The notes under the pieces were generated by a model. That model saw only the letters and a list, made by a program, of their open reading frames with translations. It was not told where the DNA came from and did not search any database. The translations under genes and the position numbers were made by a program. A DNA stretch of 64,000 nucleotides. Source: Acheta domesticus (Eukaryota > Arthropoda > Insecta > Orthoptera > Gryllidae). Below, piece by piece: positions 1-10,949 of this stretch. Where the stretch lies: positions 160,058,885 to 160,122,884 of the forward strand of contig JAHLJT010009436.1 of assembly GCA_031308135.1 (NCBI GenBank), written 5' to 3'. How positions within the stretch are numbered: position 1 is the stretch's first letter; each line of letters opens with the position of its first letter.

Positions 1-175
1 TCCGTTATACCAAAGAGACAGGGAAGCTAATTGAAATCTTAAAGAATATGACCCATTACTGTCTGACAGAGAATAAAATCAAGATTTACCAGAATATGAA
101 GAACTGAAGGACCCAGTTCTCTCAGATTCTTCAAGAGAATCGTCCGACAACAAATAAAAGCGAAGACTTTCAAAC

Positions 176-948
176 ATGAAGATAAAAATTTTACAATGGA
201 CTGTGAACGGTTTTCACACCAGATATGAATTTCTTCAGAAGATTCTAAAAGATGACAACTATGACATACTGTGCATCCAGGAAACCAATTTCAAAAATAA
301 GTACCATTTCAATATTAAAGGTTATCAATGTTTTTATAAAAACAGATTGGTTTGTGCAAATGCGGCAATGGCGGTGTTGCGATCTATGTTCATAACTCGA
401 TCAAATGTAGTGAATGCGCTATTACAAGTGACCTAGAAGTATGTGTGATACAACTGTATATTGGCGGTAGTAGCTTTCATCTGTGTAATGCATACATTCC
501 AAATGCGTTTCAACTAGAATATCACCACCTAGACAATTTATATTCACAAATATCAGGAGCGGTACTGATAGTCGGTGATTTTAATAGTCACAATTTGATT
601 TGGGGATCAGGCAGAACGGATCGTAGAGGAAAAATTGTTGGTGATTTTGTGAATAATGAAGATTTAATGGTCTTGAAAACGACTGCAGAAAATCTACATA
701 CTTCAACGTGGCAGCGGAAACTCAACGTGCATCGACCTAAGTATCTGCAATCCAACTTTGGGCGAGATATCTGAAATGGAATGTGATGGAGGACCTTCAC
801 AACAGTGATCATTACCCCATAACATTGACATATGAGAATTCTATTACACCTGAGGATATCTATGTACCCAGATGGATATTTAAAAAGGCCAACTGGAAGT
901 CGTACCAAGACATCATTGCAGTCAAAGTCCAGAAGCTAAGAAATTAAA
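176..948 (+). pseudogene. LINE endonuclease domain (EEP/APE type), frameshifted
   Basis: In the living family this domain nicks the target DNA to prime reverse transcription. The start ATG at 176 gives ILQWTVNG and later CIQET, the usual first two endonuclease motifs. A frameshift near 352-436 moves the reading frame; the next frame contains GDFNSHNLIWGS with the catalytic Asp/Asn pair. A second shift near 770 is needed to reach SDHYPI at 804-821, which carries the catalytic His. All catalytic motifs are therefore still visible, but spread over three frames. The domain leads straight into the linker and RT of the same element. Confidence 0.85.
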
Positions 949-1094
949 CATCGACGATTCAGTACAATAAATGACATTCTGAGCAACTTTACAGAACTTA
1001 TACTGTCTACAGCAGAGGTTACTATACCAAAACAAAAAATACTAAAAGTAAAAAGAAACTACCTTGGTGGACAAAGGAATGTGAAGAAGCGGTT

Positions 1095-2790
1095 ATGAAT
1101 TACAAGCATTGGTTCAATGTATTCAAGAAACATAAAACAAATGAAAATCAATTCAGGTTTAAGTCAGCACGAGCCAGGGCTAGAAGAACCATAAAAGAAT
1201 CCAAGAGGACCTGCTGGAAGGAATACATATCATCCTTAAACAGTAAACTGAACTACACGGAGGCATGGAAGCAAATCAACGCCATTGATGGAAAATATAG
1301 AACAAATTACCCGAAGTTTATACACATGCCCAGATGGTCAAGTTATTGAAGACCCGTTCGACATTGCGAACAGCTTTGGAAAGTGCTTCGCCTCTAATTC
1401 TAGTGATAAGAACCTTGCAGATGGCTTCATGAAACATAAAGAAAAACTGAGAGATCTCCCCTAAACCTTGAAGTAGAAGAAGATGAAATAGATGATTCTA
1501 TACAACTGAATGCACCCATTACGTTTCGAGAACTTAAGGTCAATATACGTCAACTAAAAGACACCAGCGCCGGCCCCGACGGAATACCTAACATATTTAT
1601 CCGTATGCTCCCTGAAGAAGCTATCAGTGTCCTTTTAGACATTTACAATTATTTATATCTAAACAATGTCTTTCCACAAAAATGGTCAGAAGCAGTTATT
1701 GTCCCAATTCACAAACCTGGTAAGGACAAATTTTCAATAGACAGCTACAGACCAATTGCCTTAACTTGTTGCCTGTGTAAATTACTTGAGAAGGTTGTGA
1801 ACCACAGACTTAAATGGTACCTAGAAAAACATCAGATAATATCACCCCATCAAAGCGGTTTCCGTAAGAACCGATCTGCTTTAGACAGCATTGCAGTAAT
1901 CGAGAACAGCATCTACAATGGATTCGCCAATAATATGTTCACAGTGTTATTAAGTCTCGACATCGAAAAGGCATATGAGATGGTCTGGCGCAGACGTATC
2001 ATGGACATAATTACGAAACATGGAATTAAAGGCAACATAGCTAAGTTCGTGAATAACTTCATTAAAGAAGGTACATTAATGTCAGAGTGAGAGGATCCTT
2101 ATCAAGAGATATATGTTGGCAAATGGAGTACCGCAGGCTCTGTGCTTAGTGTAACCTTGTTCCTGTTGATAATAAATTAACTTCAGACCAAAATCAAACC
2201 TCACCTGCGATAGTCAGCATGTACGCGGATGACTGTAATATATGCATTACAGGTAAACATCTGTCATCAATAGCAGTTATAGCTCAAAACATCTTAGACA
2301 CCATTCTCGCATTCTCCACTGAAGTTGGTCTAAAATTCTCGAAGACGAAATCTACATTCATCATTTTCTCCAGGAAACTATCCACTGAGAAGACTCTATC
2401 CTTAAACCTGGGTGAACATAAGATAAATCAATGTAAAACCTTGAAAGTCTTAGGCCTAACACTTGAAGAAAGGCTATCCTTGATACCTCACATTAAAAAC
2501 TTGAAGTGGAATGCACCAAAAGACTAAACTTGATGAAAATCATAAGCCACTCAGCGTGGGGGGCTGACTATACAGTGCTTAGAAGAACATACCAGGCATT
2601 GATCAGAGCTAAAATGGATTATGGACAGTATATTCTACGATGCTGCAAACAGAATATTAAAAGAATACTCGACCCTATCAATACCACTGGTGCCAGACTG
2701 ATATGCGGAGAATTAAGAACAAGTCCGGTAATAAGCATGTTACAGAAAGCTAATTACCTCCCCTGGATAAAAGAAGAAGAAATCTAGTTG
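1095..2790 (+). pseudogene. LINE reverse transcriptase domain, frameshifted
   Basis: This would copy the element RNA into DNA at the nicked target. A basic linker (ARARARRTIKESKRTCWKEY) is followed by SAGPDGIPN, then SYRPIALT and SGFRKNRS in a run of 161 codons from 1605. Motif A reads SLDIEKAYEMVW: the catalytic first Asp is kept but the conserved Asp of AYD is Glu. Motif B (NGVPQ...SVLSVTLF, about 2119-2165) is split by a one-base shift, and motif C is YADD at 2222-2233. The thumb region with SHSAWGAD and LDYG-like KMDYG follows in two frames up to about 2787. At least four frame breaks make it non-functional. Confidence 0.87.
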
Positions 2791-3059
2791 TAGGATATAT
2801 AATAAAATTACAGCTAACTGTGGGACCCTATGAATCAAATTTACCAGTTTACATGCAGACACAAAAAAATTATGCTTCAAAAAGAACTACCAAAACCAAT
2901 TTCTTTACGGCTATAAAATACTAAGCACGATATCAAAAACATTCCCCCTCTTAAAACCTATCAGTGTTACTGACTATGCACCATGGACTGTGCAGAACAT
3001 TAAGCTGTGGAACTGACAAACAATTCTAAGACGACAAATACTCACAATAAAGAGATAAG

Positions 3060-3835
3060 AGCCAGAATAGGAGAAAAATCGCCAAATATAAGAACTACAA
3101 CAAAGTATACACAGATGGCTCGAAGAGCAGCAACTTGGTGGATGTGCCGCTGTAACACCAACAAGAGTAATTTCAAGCAAACTGCCCGACAAGTACTCCG
3201 TTTTGTCCAGCGAGTTTATACCCATCATCACAGCATTAGACTACATTCTTGAGAGACGGTGACCATAAATATCTGATAATAACAGACTCCAAATTGGCTC
3301 TATCAACTATTGGAAATGCGTTTTATTCAGGACATCTGCTAGCGTTAGACATCATTAACATGTTAAGAAATTCCCACATTAAAGGAAATACATAGTTTTT
3401 GGATGGATTTCCGGCTCCATGTGGGTATCATGAAAATGAGCTGGCAGACAGATCCGCAAAAGAGGCATCACAACTTGAGGAAAGAAAGTAACCTTCCCGT
3501 AATACAGAAACACTATCACGCCCATATAAAGAGAAATCTACAAGACCTGGACAGGCAAGAATGGAATAATAATGCTCTGCTGTACAACTAAGAAGTGTCT
3601 GTTGAATATGATTTATACAATCCGGCCACATCCTTCTGTAGAGCTTGACCAGATTGTGTTATCTAGATGCAGGATAGGTCATACTAAGCTCACTCATGCC
3701 AACCTGGTCACCGGGAATTTGACTGTCATGTGTAATGTGTGTAATGTTTCAATGTGTATTAACCATTTATTTTTGTGCTCCAGGTTTGAGGACGAACCGG
3801 GTGAGACATGCTGTAAATAATGATATGAAAATAGT
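3060..3835 (+). pseudogene. LINE RNase H domain and C-terminal Cys/His motif
   Basis: RNase H removes template RNA during retrotransposition. The frame through KVYTDGSKSS (about 3102-3131) has the first catalytic Asp; ITALDYILERR, LIITDSKLAL (about 3272-3301) and HENELADRSAKEAS (about 3430-3471) give the other conserved blocks, in different frames. The stretch LSRCRIGHTKLTHANL followed by CNVCNVSMCINHLFLC (about 3656-3780) matches the Cys/His tail common to RNase H-bearing LINEs. Stops and shifts separate the blocks. RNase H is the main reason for the I-clade call. Confidence 0.82.
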
Positions 3836-4049
3836 GCTAAATGACAAAGAAAAATGCAGTCGATTTGTTAATTTTTTGAAGGCATTAATTTGTACAAAGA
3901 AATTTAAAAATGTATAAATTATTAAAAATGTATATGTATTGGTAAATGTATATGTATGTATAAAATGTATATGTATATGTTGTTAATATGTCTGTTCGCT
4001 AATAACCCCAGCAGTTGATACGACATAAAATAAATAAATTTAAAAAAAA

Positions 4050-4700
4050 TTGTGATTCCTAATCTTCCCCCACCTTCAAATTAAAACCGTGACTCACTTG
4101 ATGTTTGCAATTTGGTTTCAAAGCAACAGAGCACCCATGTCTAACAAACGCGACCATTTCGCTATTTGTAATCCAGTTTGAAGCTCCTCCGAAGTACGTC
4201 TGCACTTGCGGGAAGTCATCCCACGGTCGCGCCGAGATTTTATTTTTTATTTAATAGGTAATTACAACGCATGTATATATAATTTCAATACTTTTTTAAC
4301 TATGTGGCTAGGCTGAAGGCCTTTAAGCCATTACAATACCTGCACTCCAACGCATTCTAACCTTTCGAATTCTGGCATTCAGCCCTAATGGTCCCTTCAT
4401 TGCATCAAAGCCGCGGAAAGGAGACCATAAGGTACTGTTATCTAGGGGGCTGAGGGGGAAAAACCTGCCGTCAGAAGACGAGTACATGCTAAACTACTAG
4501 ATTTTTCCTTAACTATTTATTCATTTTCTGGCGTGGTAATCTTCTCCATCCAGTCTTTGGCCTCCGCGCCGAGATGCCTTCGTGCCCGGACGCAGCCACT
4601 TGCCCCTAGCGCGCCCGCTCTCCTTGCGGTGGGCGCTTTGCGATTGTGGCACGAACGGCGAACGTCGTCACTGGCGCTCTGCGCCGTGGTCACGTGGCTC
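4050..4700. other. Intergenic; possible 3' end of a reversed LINE and a small GC-rich island
   Basis: No gene is supported. The T-rich stretch at about 4238-4256 followed by non-repetitive sequence could be the A-rich tail of a minus-strand LINE, but no coding motif confirms this. A CpG-rich island sits at about 4555-4700 and contains short open frames without recognisable motifs. Confidence 0.3.
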
Positions 4701-6045
4701 AGCAGAGCTTCTAGAGAATACTTGGACGGTGTTATGCATCAACCGGCTATGCGACATCATATAAGTTTTGAGATAATCGTGTTCAAAGGTTTTTATTACA
4801 TTTCCAGCTCTAAAAACTGTAATTAATTATTTCATTCATTGAAGCACCAAACTACACGAACATGAGTGGAATATCTGGCGTTTACCTGCATAATGTGAAA
4901 TTAAGAACAGCAGATTTCAAGACCTAGGTTTATAGCCGGTTTTTGCGAAACATAAAATCCCTGATGTGACTGATAGCGTTTACATTTTTCATTAATTATG
5001 AGGCTATTTTTACAGATTTGGCGCCAAAATTTTGCGTACACTTAGAACATGGTCCAATGCAACCGATGGCGTTTATTTATCATTTTTTTCAAAAATGCCG
5101 CTTAGCCGCTTGATGCATAACACCGTCCACTTAGCCCAAGCTCTTTCATGGGAGTGAGGATATCAAATATATCCGCTTCGCGAATCCTTTTTGTGTGATA
5201 TTTTCAGTGATTTTTTTAGTCTAAAGAGCCAATGTAGTATTTTGTAAATGAAAGCGATTATTACAGGAATTATAGTAACATCACTCTAGAGGATTTTATA
5301 TAAGACTACTATAAGACGACAATCACCTGGTTACTTCGCTCTGTTCACGTGTGTCTTGGTGCAGGCACGTGACTATGTCCAAGCATTCGTCGGCCGGTCA
5401 CGACTCTCAGGAAGGCTCCTAACGAACTCCATTTAGCCTGAGCTCATTCATAGGAAACATGGCATTATATGTTTTGGTTACATTGTTTATTTTGGTGGAA
5501 TTTTGTGTTATGAATGGTCCTCTTAATCTAGTAATATATTTATTTTCAAAATGAAGTCCCACAGAGCATATCTACATGGGATTTTCAATACACTAAACTC
5601 CTACAGCGACAACGATACGGATATCTGACTACTACTCGGTTGTTGGTTTGTGGATGGTACTGGTTGGTGGTCGAGATAGTCGAGTCCTTCCTGTAGTGCT
5701 CTGCAATTGTTCACGCTTTTCAAGATACCTTCTTAAGCACATAATTCAGCCTGATCCCTTTCATGAGAATACAGGCACTAGATATAACTTCTACACTATT
5801 CGCTTCGTGAGATAGTTTGGTTATGAGTAGTACTCTCAACATTGTATTTCTAAAATAATTCGACTACTGCATAAATACCAGAGACAACAACTCCTGGGGA
5901 TTTCCAATATTACCATCTAAGAATGGTCTAGTTCATTAGTGGTGCATACACTTTGTTGGGGATGACCACTTCATTTCTCCGGAGAGCTTCTAAAGAACGT
6001 CATTTAGTCCAAGATCTTAGGATTTAATGAATCTTTCGTGTAGTA
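4655..6045. repeat. Degenerate ~300-bp tandem repeat array
   Basis: A recurring block starting with GAGCTTCTARAGAA and leading into TTTAGYCYRAGMTC appears at about 4705, 5412, 5717 and 5980. Further matched landmarks follow in each unit: a TTCATGRGA block, then TTCGCTTCGYGA, then a GACAAC block before the next GAGCTTCT. Unit length is about 260-310 bp with heavy divergence. The first unit is interrupted by the MITE at 4724-5128. No coding potential is evident. Unit borders are approximate. Confidence 0.55.
4724..5128. mobile_element. 405-bp MITE with ACTT target duplication
   Basis: The left end GGACGGTGTTATGCATCAA is repeated inverted at the right end, and the arms continue through CGGCTA and GCG with a few mismatches, about 30 bp in all. 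ACTT flanks both ends (4720-4723, 5129-5132). Deleting the element and one ACTT restores a junction that matches the neighbouring tandem-repeat units. The interior is AT-rich, non-coding, and repeats a GCGTTTA motif three times. A 4-bp duplication does not by itself fix the superfamily. Confidence 0.75.
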
Positions 6046-7062
6046 TATGTGATCCAGCACTTCAGAAGATATTGTAACGGGTACTTTCTATCTGACAGAG
6101 ACAGACATCGGCCAACTCACAGCTTTCAGACAATTTGCCTGTAGCTAGGTGGTTTTGGCTTGTATACGAGGTCTTGATTGTGATTTCCGCTGCCAGTTTC
6201 TTTTCTCATTAGATGTTATCCTTCAGCGTCTTTCACTCGGGATGCCACATGTATTTTCGACATTAGTTATCATAGTGATCTGCAGCAGCAACAATATTGC
6301 TGTTGAGTGTGTGAAAAATGAGCTTCTGGAAATCGACTGTTCTGAAACGGCAAATTGAATACTGAAGATTCTTTCTTCTTTGACACGTGACAGCTGTGTC
6401 ATGAATAGCGATGCACTGAGTATGAGAATATAGTCACAACGTAAGTCAAGTAAGATTCAAGAAATTGCGGATTAAACATTTACATTTTTCAGTCAAAATC
6501 AAAACTTCATTGTTTTTGTAACTTTCCAGTCTTCTTGCACTGTTGACAAACTGTCACTTGGCCAAACGCTGCTTACTATTCCATAAATTTATTCGTGTAT
6601 TCGAAATTAGTAATATAGTTATTTTCACCGAAGAACTGATATTTTAGTTGCCGTTCACAAACAGGATGCAGTAATAAAAAACAAGGTTCTTGTTGGCATT
6701 TCACGGATACAACAAGCATTACGTCATAGAAAGATATAAACATCAATTGAGCGACTCTTTAAGATTTTTTCTTTGTATTGTTATGTTTTTGAACAATGAA
6801 ATTTCATTCTTTAGTGTGAAGAACTCTAGTGGTCTGTCGTTTATTCTCTTGTTCACAATTCACGAAGGTGAGATTCCTAACATCTTCATCAACGTCTCCC
6901 CTGCCGCTTGAATAGGACTTCCCCATAGCCTGATATCTGGCGCTGTCCGATTGCTTCCAGAGCTGGCACCAGTGTTGCCAAATTGGCGGATTTCTCTCTA
7001 GATTTGATGGATTTTTATAGATTAGTGTTTTTTTTGGGGGGGGTTAATTCGTATTTATAGAA
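6046..7062. other. No supported gene
   Basis: AT-rich sequence with short open frames lacking motifs. A TGTTGCCAAATTGGCGGA block at about 6973 followed by a G-rich run near 7036 resembles the end of the repeat at 57.35-57.86 kb, so a related fragment may be present. Confidence 0.3.
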
Positions 7063-7064
7063 TA

Positions 7065-7757
7065 CGAGGGTTGTACCAAAAGTAAGGTTCCCATATTTTT
7101 TACAAATAGAAAACATTATTTATTGTCATTAATTTATACATCTTTGGAAATCTTACACTGTTGTCTATTTTTCAACAAAGTCTCCATTTTTTTCGACACA
7201 CTTTTGAAGACGGTGCTCCAGCTTTTGTATTCATAAGTTGAAGAAGTCTCCTGCCAATCCGTTGAGGAAGCGTGTGACCTCTTCTCGGACTTCGTCACTC
7301 TTGAAGTGTTCCTTTAGCTTGGAGACGAGGTGAGAATCGCTAGGGGCTAAGTCCGGCCTATACGGGGGATGGGTCCACCCATAATACGGTCCACCCAATT
7401 TTTTTCAAAAGCTCCTGTGTTGAGCGAGCGACGTGGGGTCGAGCGTTGTCGTGAAGAAGCACTACTCCCTCCGTCAGTCGTCCTCTCCGGCGATTCTGGA
7501 TTGCTCCTTCTGGATTGCGGTAACTTCCTTGCGTGGAGAAACCGGATTACTTCTCGAACCTCGCACTTGGCGGGAGCGGCGATCTACACTTCCATCTCTG
7601 ACGGTTGCCAAGCGAACACTGAGCGACGTAGCGAATCGCGGATGGGCGAGCTCGAGAGTGGGAGAACAACTGCGCACGGCACTGTTGTCGGATTCAGCTT
7701 AACACCTTCCCTCGAGGCTGCAGGTCATTGGGAACCTTACTTTTGGTACAACCCTCG
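7065..7757 (-). mobile_element. Internally deleted mariner element
   Basis: The terminal inverted repeats are near-perfect over about 29 bp, beginning CGAGGGTTGTACCAAAAGT, and TA flanks each end (7063-7064 and 7758-7759). Inside, on the minus strand, lie the N-terminal and C-terminal parts of a mariner transposase with the middle removed. At 693 bp it is about half the length of an autonomous mariner. It can only have moved with transposase supplied from elsewhere. Confidence 0.92.
7165..7595 (-). pseudogene. Mariner transposase remnant
   Basis: The family cuts and pastes DNA at TA sites with a DD34D catalytic triad. Reading on the minus strand from the ATG at 7595, KCEVREVIRFLHARKL matches the N-terminal DNA-binding region, after an early stop at codon 4. 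A deletion then joins this to LLHDNARPHVARSTQELL, which carries the second catalytic Asp. A frameshift follows, after which PDLAPSD (third Asp), EHFKSDEVREEVTRFLNGLA and KCVEKNGDFVEK plus stop complete the C-terminus at 7165. The first catalytic Asp region is missing. It is beyond repair by single changes and is a fossil. Confidence 0.9.
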
Positions 7758-7908
7758 TAAAAATGGTGTTTGTACTTACAAATGTACCTATAAACTATAT
7801 TGACACAATCCTAAGAACACGACTCCATTCGCAGTCGTTGCCAAATGGAATCTTCAAAAGTAACACTACGTTTATTGTTAATATTTAAGCGTGTGAATTT
7901 ATTTCAGC

Positions 7909-8003
7909 CGACCTGGATGGCTGACGTGGCTAAGAGCGTGTACCGACTCAGCGCTTCGATCCGAAGAATCGCGGGTTCATGTCCCGCCTTGGACACGGTT
8001 GTT
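7909..8003 (+). repeat. tRNA-derived SINE head (tRNA-Arg-like)
   Basis: An A-box-like GTGGCTAAGAGCGTG at about 7926 and a B-box-like GGGTTCATGTCCC at about 7973 have tRNA-like spacing. The anticodon-arm region CTTCGATCCGAAG resembles tRNA-Arg. No CCA or intact acceptor stem is seen, so it is read as a SINE promoter rather than a working tRNA. It lies between the mariner and the piggyBac copies. Confidence 0.55.
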
Positions 8004-8059
8004 GGTCTCTTGCCTCTCATGTATGTGAAGAAATAATTGAAGTCATCTACTCAACTTAA

Positions 8060-9741
8060 CCCATTAATGCAGAAGTTTTTATTTCTTGAAATTTTTCTTT
8101 AATCTTTTAATATATAAATATTATTGTTCCAAATATGACATTACATGAAAATTTGGAAAAGTTACGGTGTTCATTTCTAAGAATTTTGATGCCCCATTAA
8201 TGGGGCAATGGGCATGGATGGGGAGGGTATTTTTATTTTGTAAAAGTAATAAACAAATGCTGTTAAAATGTTATTAAAATGAAAGGCTTGGTTATATAGA
8301 ATTAGAGAAAGAACAAGAAAATATATTTTAAGAAAAAAACAACAAAAAATCAACTAATGTGCTATTCTGTAAGGAATTCTTGGAAGCAATTCACATGACC
8401 TTCAACATTGCTCTTCATGCATTTTTTAAATGTCTTTTTGTGACAATTTGCGCACCGCGTCTGTGTTTCATTTTTAATAAGATAGTGGTTTATCCCATTC
8501 AAATGCGCATCAATAGGCACCCTCTTCTTGCATGACTGTGGATTCTTTCTTGCCCAGGACAATTTCAGTGCATTTTGCGAGGTACAGTATGTCTGCACAA
8601 TCTGTCGAGTAAATGAAAGTAAATCAATATAATTTCCCTTCTCTTTAGGCGACATTCTGTACACTTGCCATGCGTTATTGTACACTTGCCATGCGTTATT
8701 GTACACTTCTTTTGTACACTTGACGTTCAATAAGAAGTTAAGCAGAGCCCAGTACCAATTTTTTATTCCGAATATGAATTCTGTAGGCAGCAATATTTTG
8801 ATATTTTGATCATTTTCAGTAACATTGACATTTTTGGTTTCCTTTTCTTTTGCATAGTTATTGGTAGAATTTGTAAAAAATGTTGTAATTTCATCATTGA
8901 TAAGTTGTTCAAAATTCTTACAAGCAGAATTATTCTTATTAGACGTTCCCAGACACGCTCGTGATGACGTGGGATATCAGTTTTCCTCCAATTGAATTCA
9001 ACTGAAGACGTTTCTCCGCGTTTTGGATTATATGAACGAACACAAATATTTTCGGAACTTCCTAATGTATTTCTTCACCTGGGTCTGCATGGCCAACTCT
9101 TTCTTTAGTAATTTCTTCATCATTTATTCTTTTCGCAGTACAAGTTGCGGTTCCTCTCAGCTGATTTCCAGAGAGATGATTTATGTCACCTGAAGGGCAG
9201 TCTTCATCGCTGTCACCTTTGCTTTGATCAGCATTTTCAGAAGGTTCATTGTATATAACAGTTTCTATAAACTGCTCATCTGCTTCTAACAAGATGGCAA
9301 TTTTATTAACAGTCAACCGAAATGCAGAAAATAAGACCATAATGATACCCTCCCCATTCGTGCCCATTGGCCCATTAATGGGGCATCTATATTAAATTCT
9401 TAACATACAAAATATGGATATTTATATCGTAAAAATAGGGTTAATATTCGTTAAAAGCATCTTTTAGAATAATATTGATATACGTAAGATTCAATAAAAT
9501 AAACAATAGAATGCACAAATAACGTACCTCTCAGAGCGCGACACAATGACAGAAAATTCCACAGAAGCTCAACGCTATATCTCGGCAGTTAAATGGCCAT
9601 CAGACGAAATATGTCGTTGGAGTAATCAACAATGCCAAATCTTAAATTTGCAAATGAAAGCTCTCAGAAATTACTATTCACAACAAAAATATAAATACTT
9701 TTATCGACCGCCCCATTAATGGGGCAATGGGCAATAATGGG
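8060..9741 (-). mobile_element. Internally deleted piggyBac-like element
   Basis: TTAA flanks both ends (8056-8059 and 9742-9745), and the ends begin CCCATTAATGC and CCCATTATTGCCC, the CCC/GGG start expected of piggyBac. The palindrome GCCCCATTAATGGGGC recurs in full near 8191 and 9715, and in part near 9368, as subterminal copies. Minus-strand coding remnants give the N-terminal and C-terminal parts of a piggyBac transposase; the catalytic middle is gone. The 1,682-bp copy is non-autonomous. Confidence 0.9.
8362..9367 (-). pseudogene. piggyBac transposase remnant
   Basis: piggyBac transposase excises precisely at TTAA through a DDD core. The N-terminal stretch (9367 down to 9062) has NKIAILLEADE, EPSENADQSKGDSDED and HLSGNQLRG, the usual acidic leader. 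The next part, with FEQLINDEITTFFTNSTNNYAK, continues in another frame to about 8800. Near 8790 the sequence jumps to IFGIKNWYWALLNFLLNV and NNAWQVYR, then the zinc-binding CANCHKKTFKKC and its His/Cys partners before the stop at 8362. The catalytic DDD segment between these is deleted. A 21-bp tandem duplication (8659-8700) repeats VYNNAWQ in frame. Confidence 0.87.
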
Positions 9742-9745
9742 TTAA

Positions 9746-10940
9746 TATAAAATTAATGGCTTCCATAACTTAAATAATGACTTCCATTATTTGTTCATGT
9801 CAACAATACTGTATCAAAATTCCAACAACCTCATGTATGTGTTGTCGTGAAGGACCTCGCGTTCTGCTGACCCCAGATTAAACAAGCCGGCAAATGTGTT
9901 GGTGTTTAGCGCGTGGTCGAATATGCGCCCCATCAGAAACGTCTGCTAGATAAGAGCCCCAGTAAAACATTCTATTTAAATTTGTCATTGAGTTAAATGT
10001 TAATCAGTTTAATATTATTTTATGCTGTGATTAATGTATCACAAGTTTGAACATATTGGACAAATAAAGTAATTTAAAAAAGTGTTTATTAAATTTACTA
10101 CGTAATCTGAAAGACAAGTAGAAAGACGTTCGGTGGATGATTTCGTAGTCTAGGGGGCAAATGGCATCTTGTTGGTGGAACATCAACAGTGCAGCCTGGC
10201 AACGCTGGCCGGCACCTGCTCGAGTCCTTGCCGGCTCTTTCCGCGACCGGTCACGTTTCTCCGCAGATGGGCTGCAGCGGCGCGGCGGTGCAGCCGAGCC
10301 ATCAGCGCCCAAATTACCCCCAATCCCCTCCGCGGAGGCAGGGTCAAGCGCCTCGTGCCGGGGAGGCAAATGGGGCTTGCGCAACGCGCTTGTCGAATGG
10401 TCATTTTTAATATGCGCATTATGAAGAGCACTGCGCTGGGAGAACTGACAGTGCAATCACAATTTTGATTGCAGCTAATGTGCATTGGTAATTGAGAAAT
10501 GGAAATTCCCCAACGGCTATTGAGTGATGGCGGTGTGTAAAAAGCTATACTCTATGTGCGGCAAAAGTATATTCAACAATGCCCGCCCTAATCAAATTTT
10601 GTCTTCGTTCAATTGAGGAAGGACAGAACTCATGGATAAATAATTTGACTGAGACCGTGTTTGATTCGTTCCCTTGAGGCGAATGTAGGGATCAAAATGT
10701 GTGGTAACGATGAGATCCCATCGAGCGGTACCAAATAAGACTTTCCAGATTTTTGATTGTGTGTCATTGGATTCATTTTCAGATATTCAGATTTGAGAGG
10801 AATTAGAAACACATCAAGTATATTTGAATTAAGTACTATTTTGTCGTCTACCACTCTCATTATTTTCAAAAGATGAACAAAATCAGAAATGAGGTCCATT
10901 TTTTTCATTAATCAATTTTACTTATTTTATTTTATTATAT
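9746..10940. other. No supported gene; one GC-rich island
   Basis: A CpG-rich island spans about 10155-10400 and gives overlapping open frames on both strands without domain motifs. A minus-strand open frame at 10630-10908 (92 codons) is not recognised and is AT-rich, so it is not called. The rest is AT-rich intergenic DNA. Confidence 0.3.
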
Positions 10941-10949
10941 TTTTTGCTG

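Larger units (their letters stand above)
1..4049 (+). mobile_element. Decayed I-clade non-LTR retrotransposon (LINE)
   Basis: The segment carries, in order, an apurinic-type endonuclease, a reverse transcriptase, an RNase H domain and a C-terminal Cys/His zinc motif, then an A-rich 3' end at about 4022-4049. This domain order, with RNase H after the RT, is typical of the I clade. The 5' end lies outside the window; the first ~158 bases, ending in a TAA just before the endonuclease start, may be the tail of ORF1. Many frameshifts and stops break the second ORF, so the copy is dead. TATG/TGTA-rich sequence at 3900-3985 belongs to the 3' UTR. The clade call is from remembered motif similarity and would need a phylogeny. 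Confidence 0.88.

Noticed and set aside
7369..7803. 144-codon plus-strand frame
   Set aside because: It is the antisense shadow of the mariner transposase remnant.
7909..8003. A functional tRNA-Arg gene
   Set aside because: The acceptor and anticodon stems do not pair properly, and only the promoter boxes are preserved; better read as a SINE head.
10161..10468. Overlapping 70-140-codon frames on both strands
   Set aside because: They lie in a CpG-rich island where stops are rare; no motif, splice signal or codon pattern.
10630..10908. 92-codon minus-strand frame
   Set aside because: Not recognised, AT-rich and isolated; no splice or promoter support.
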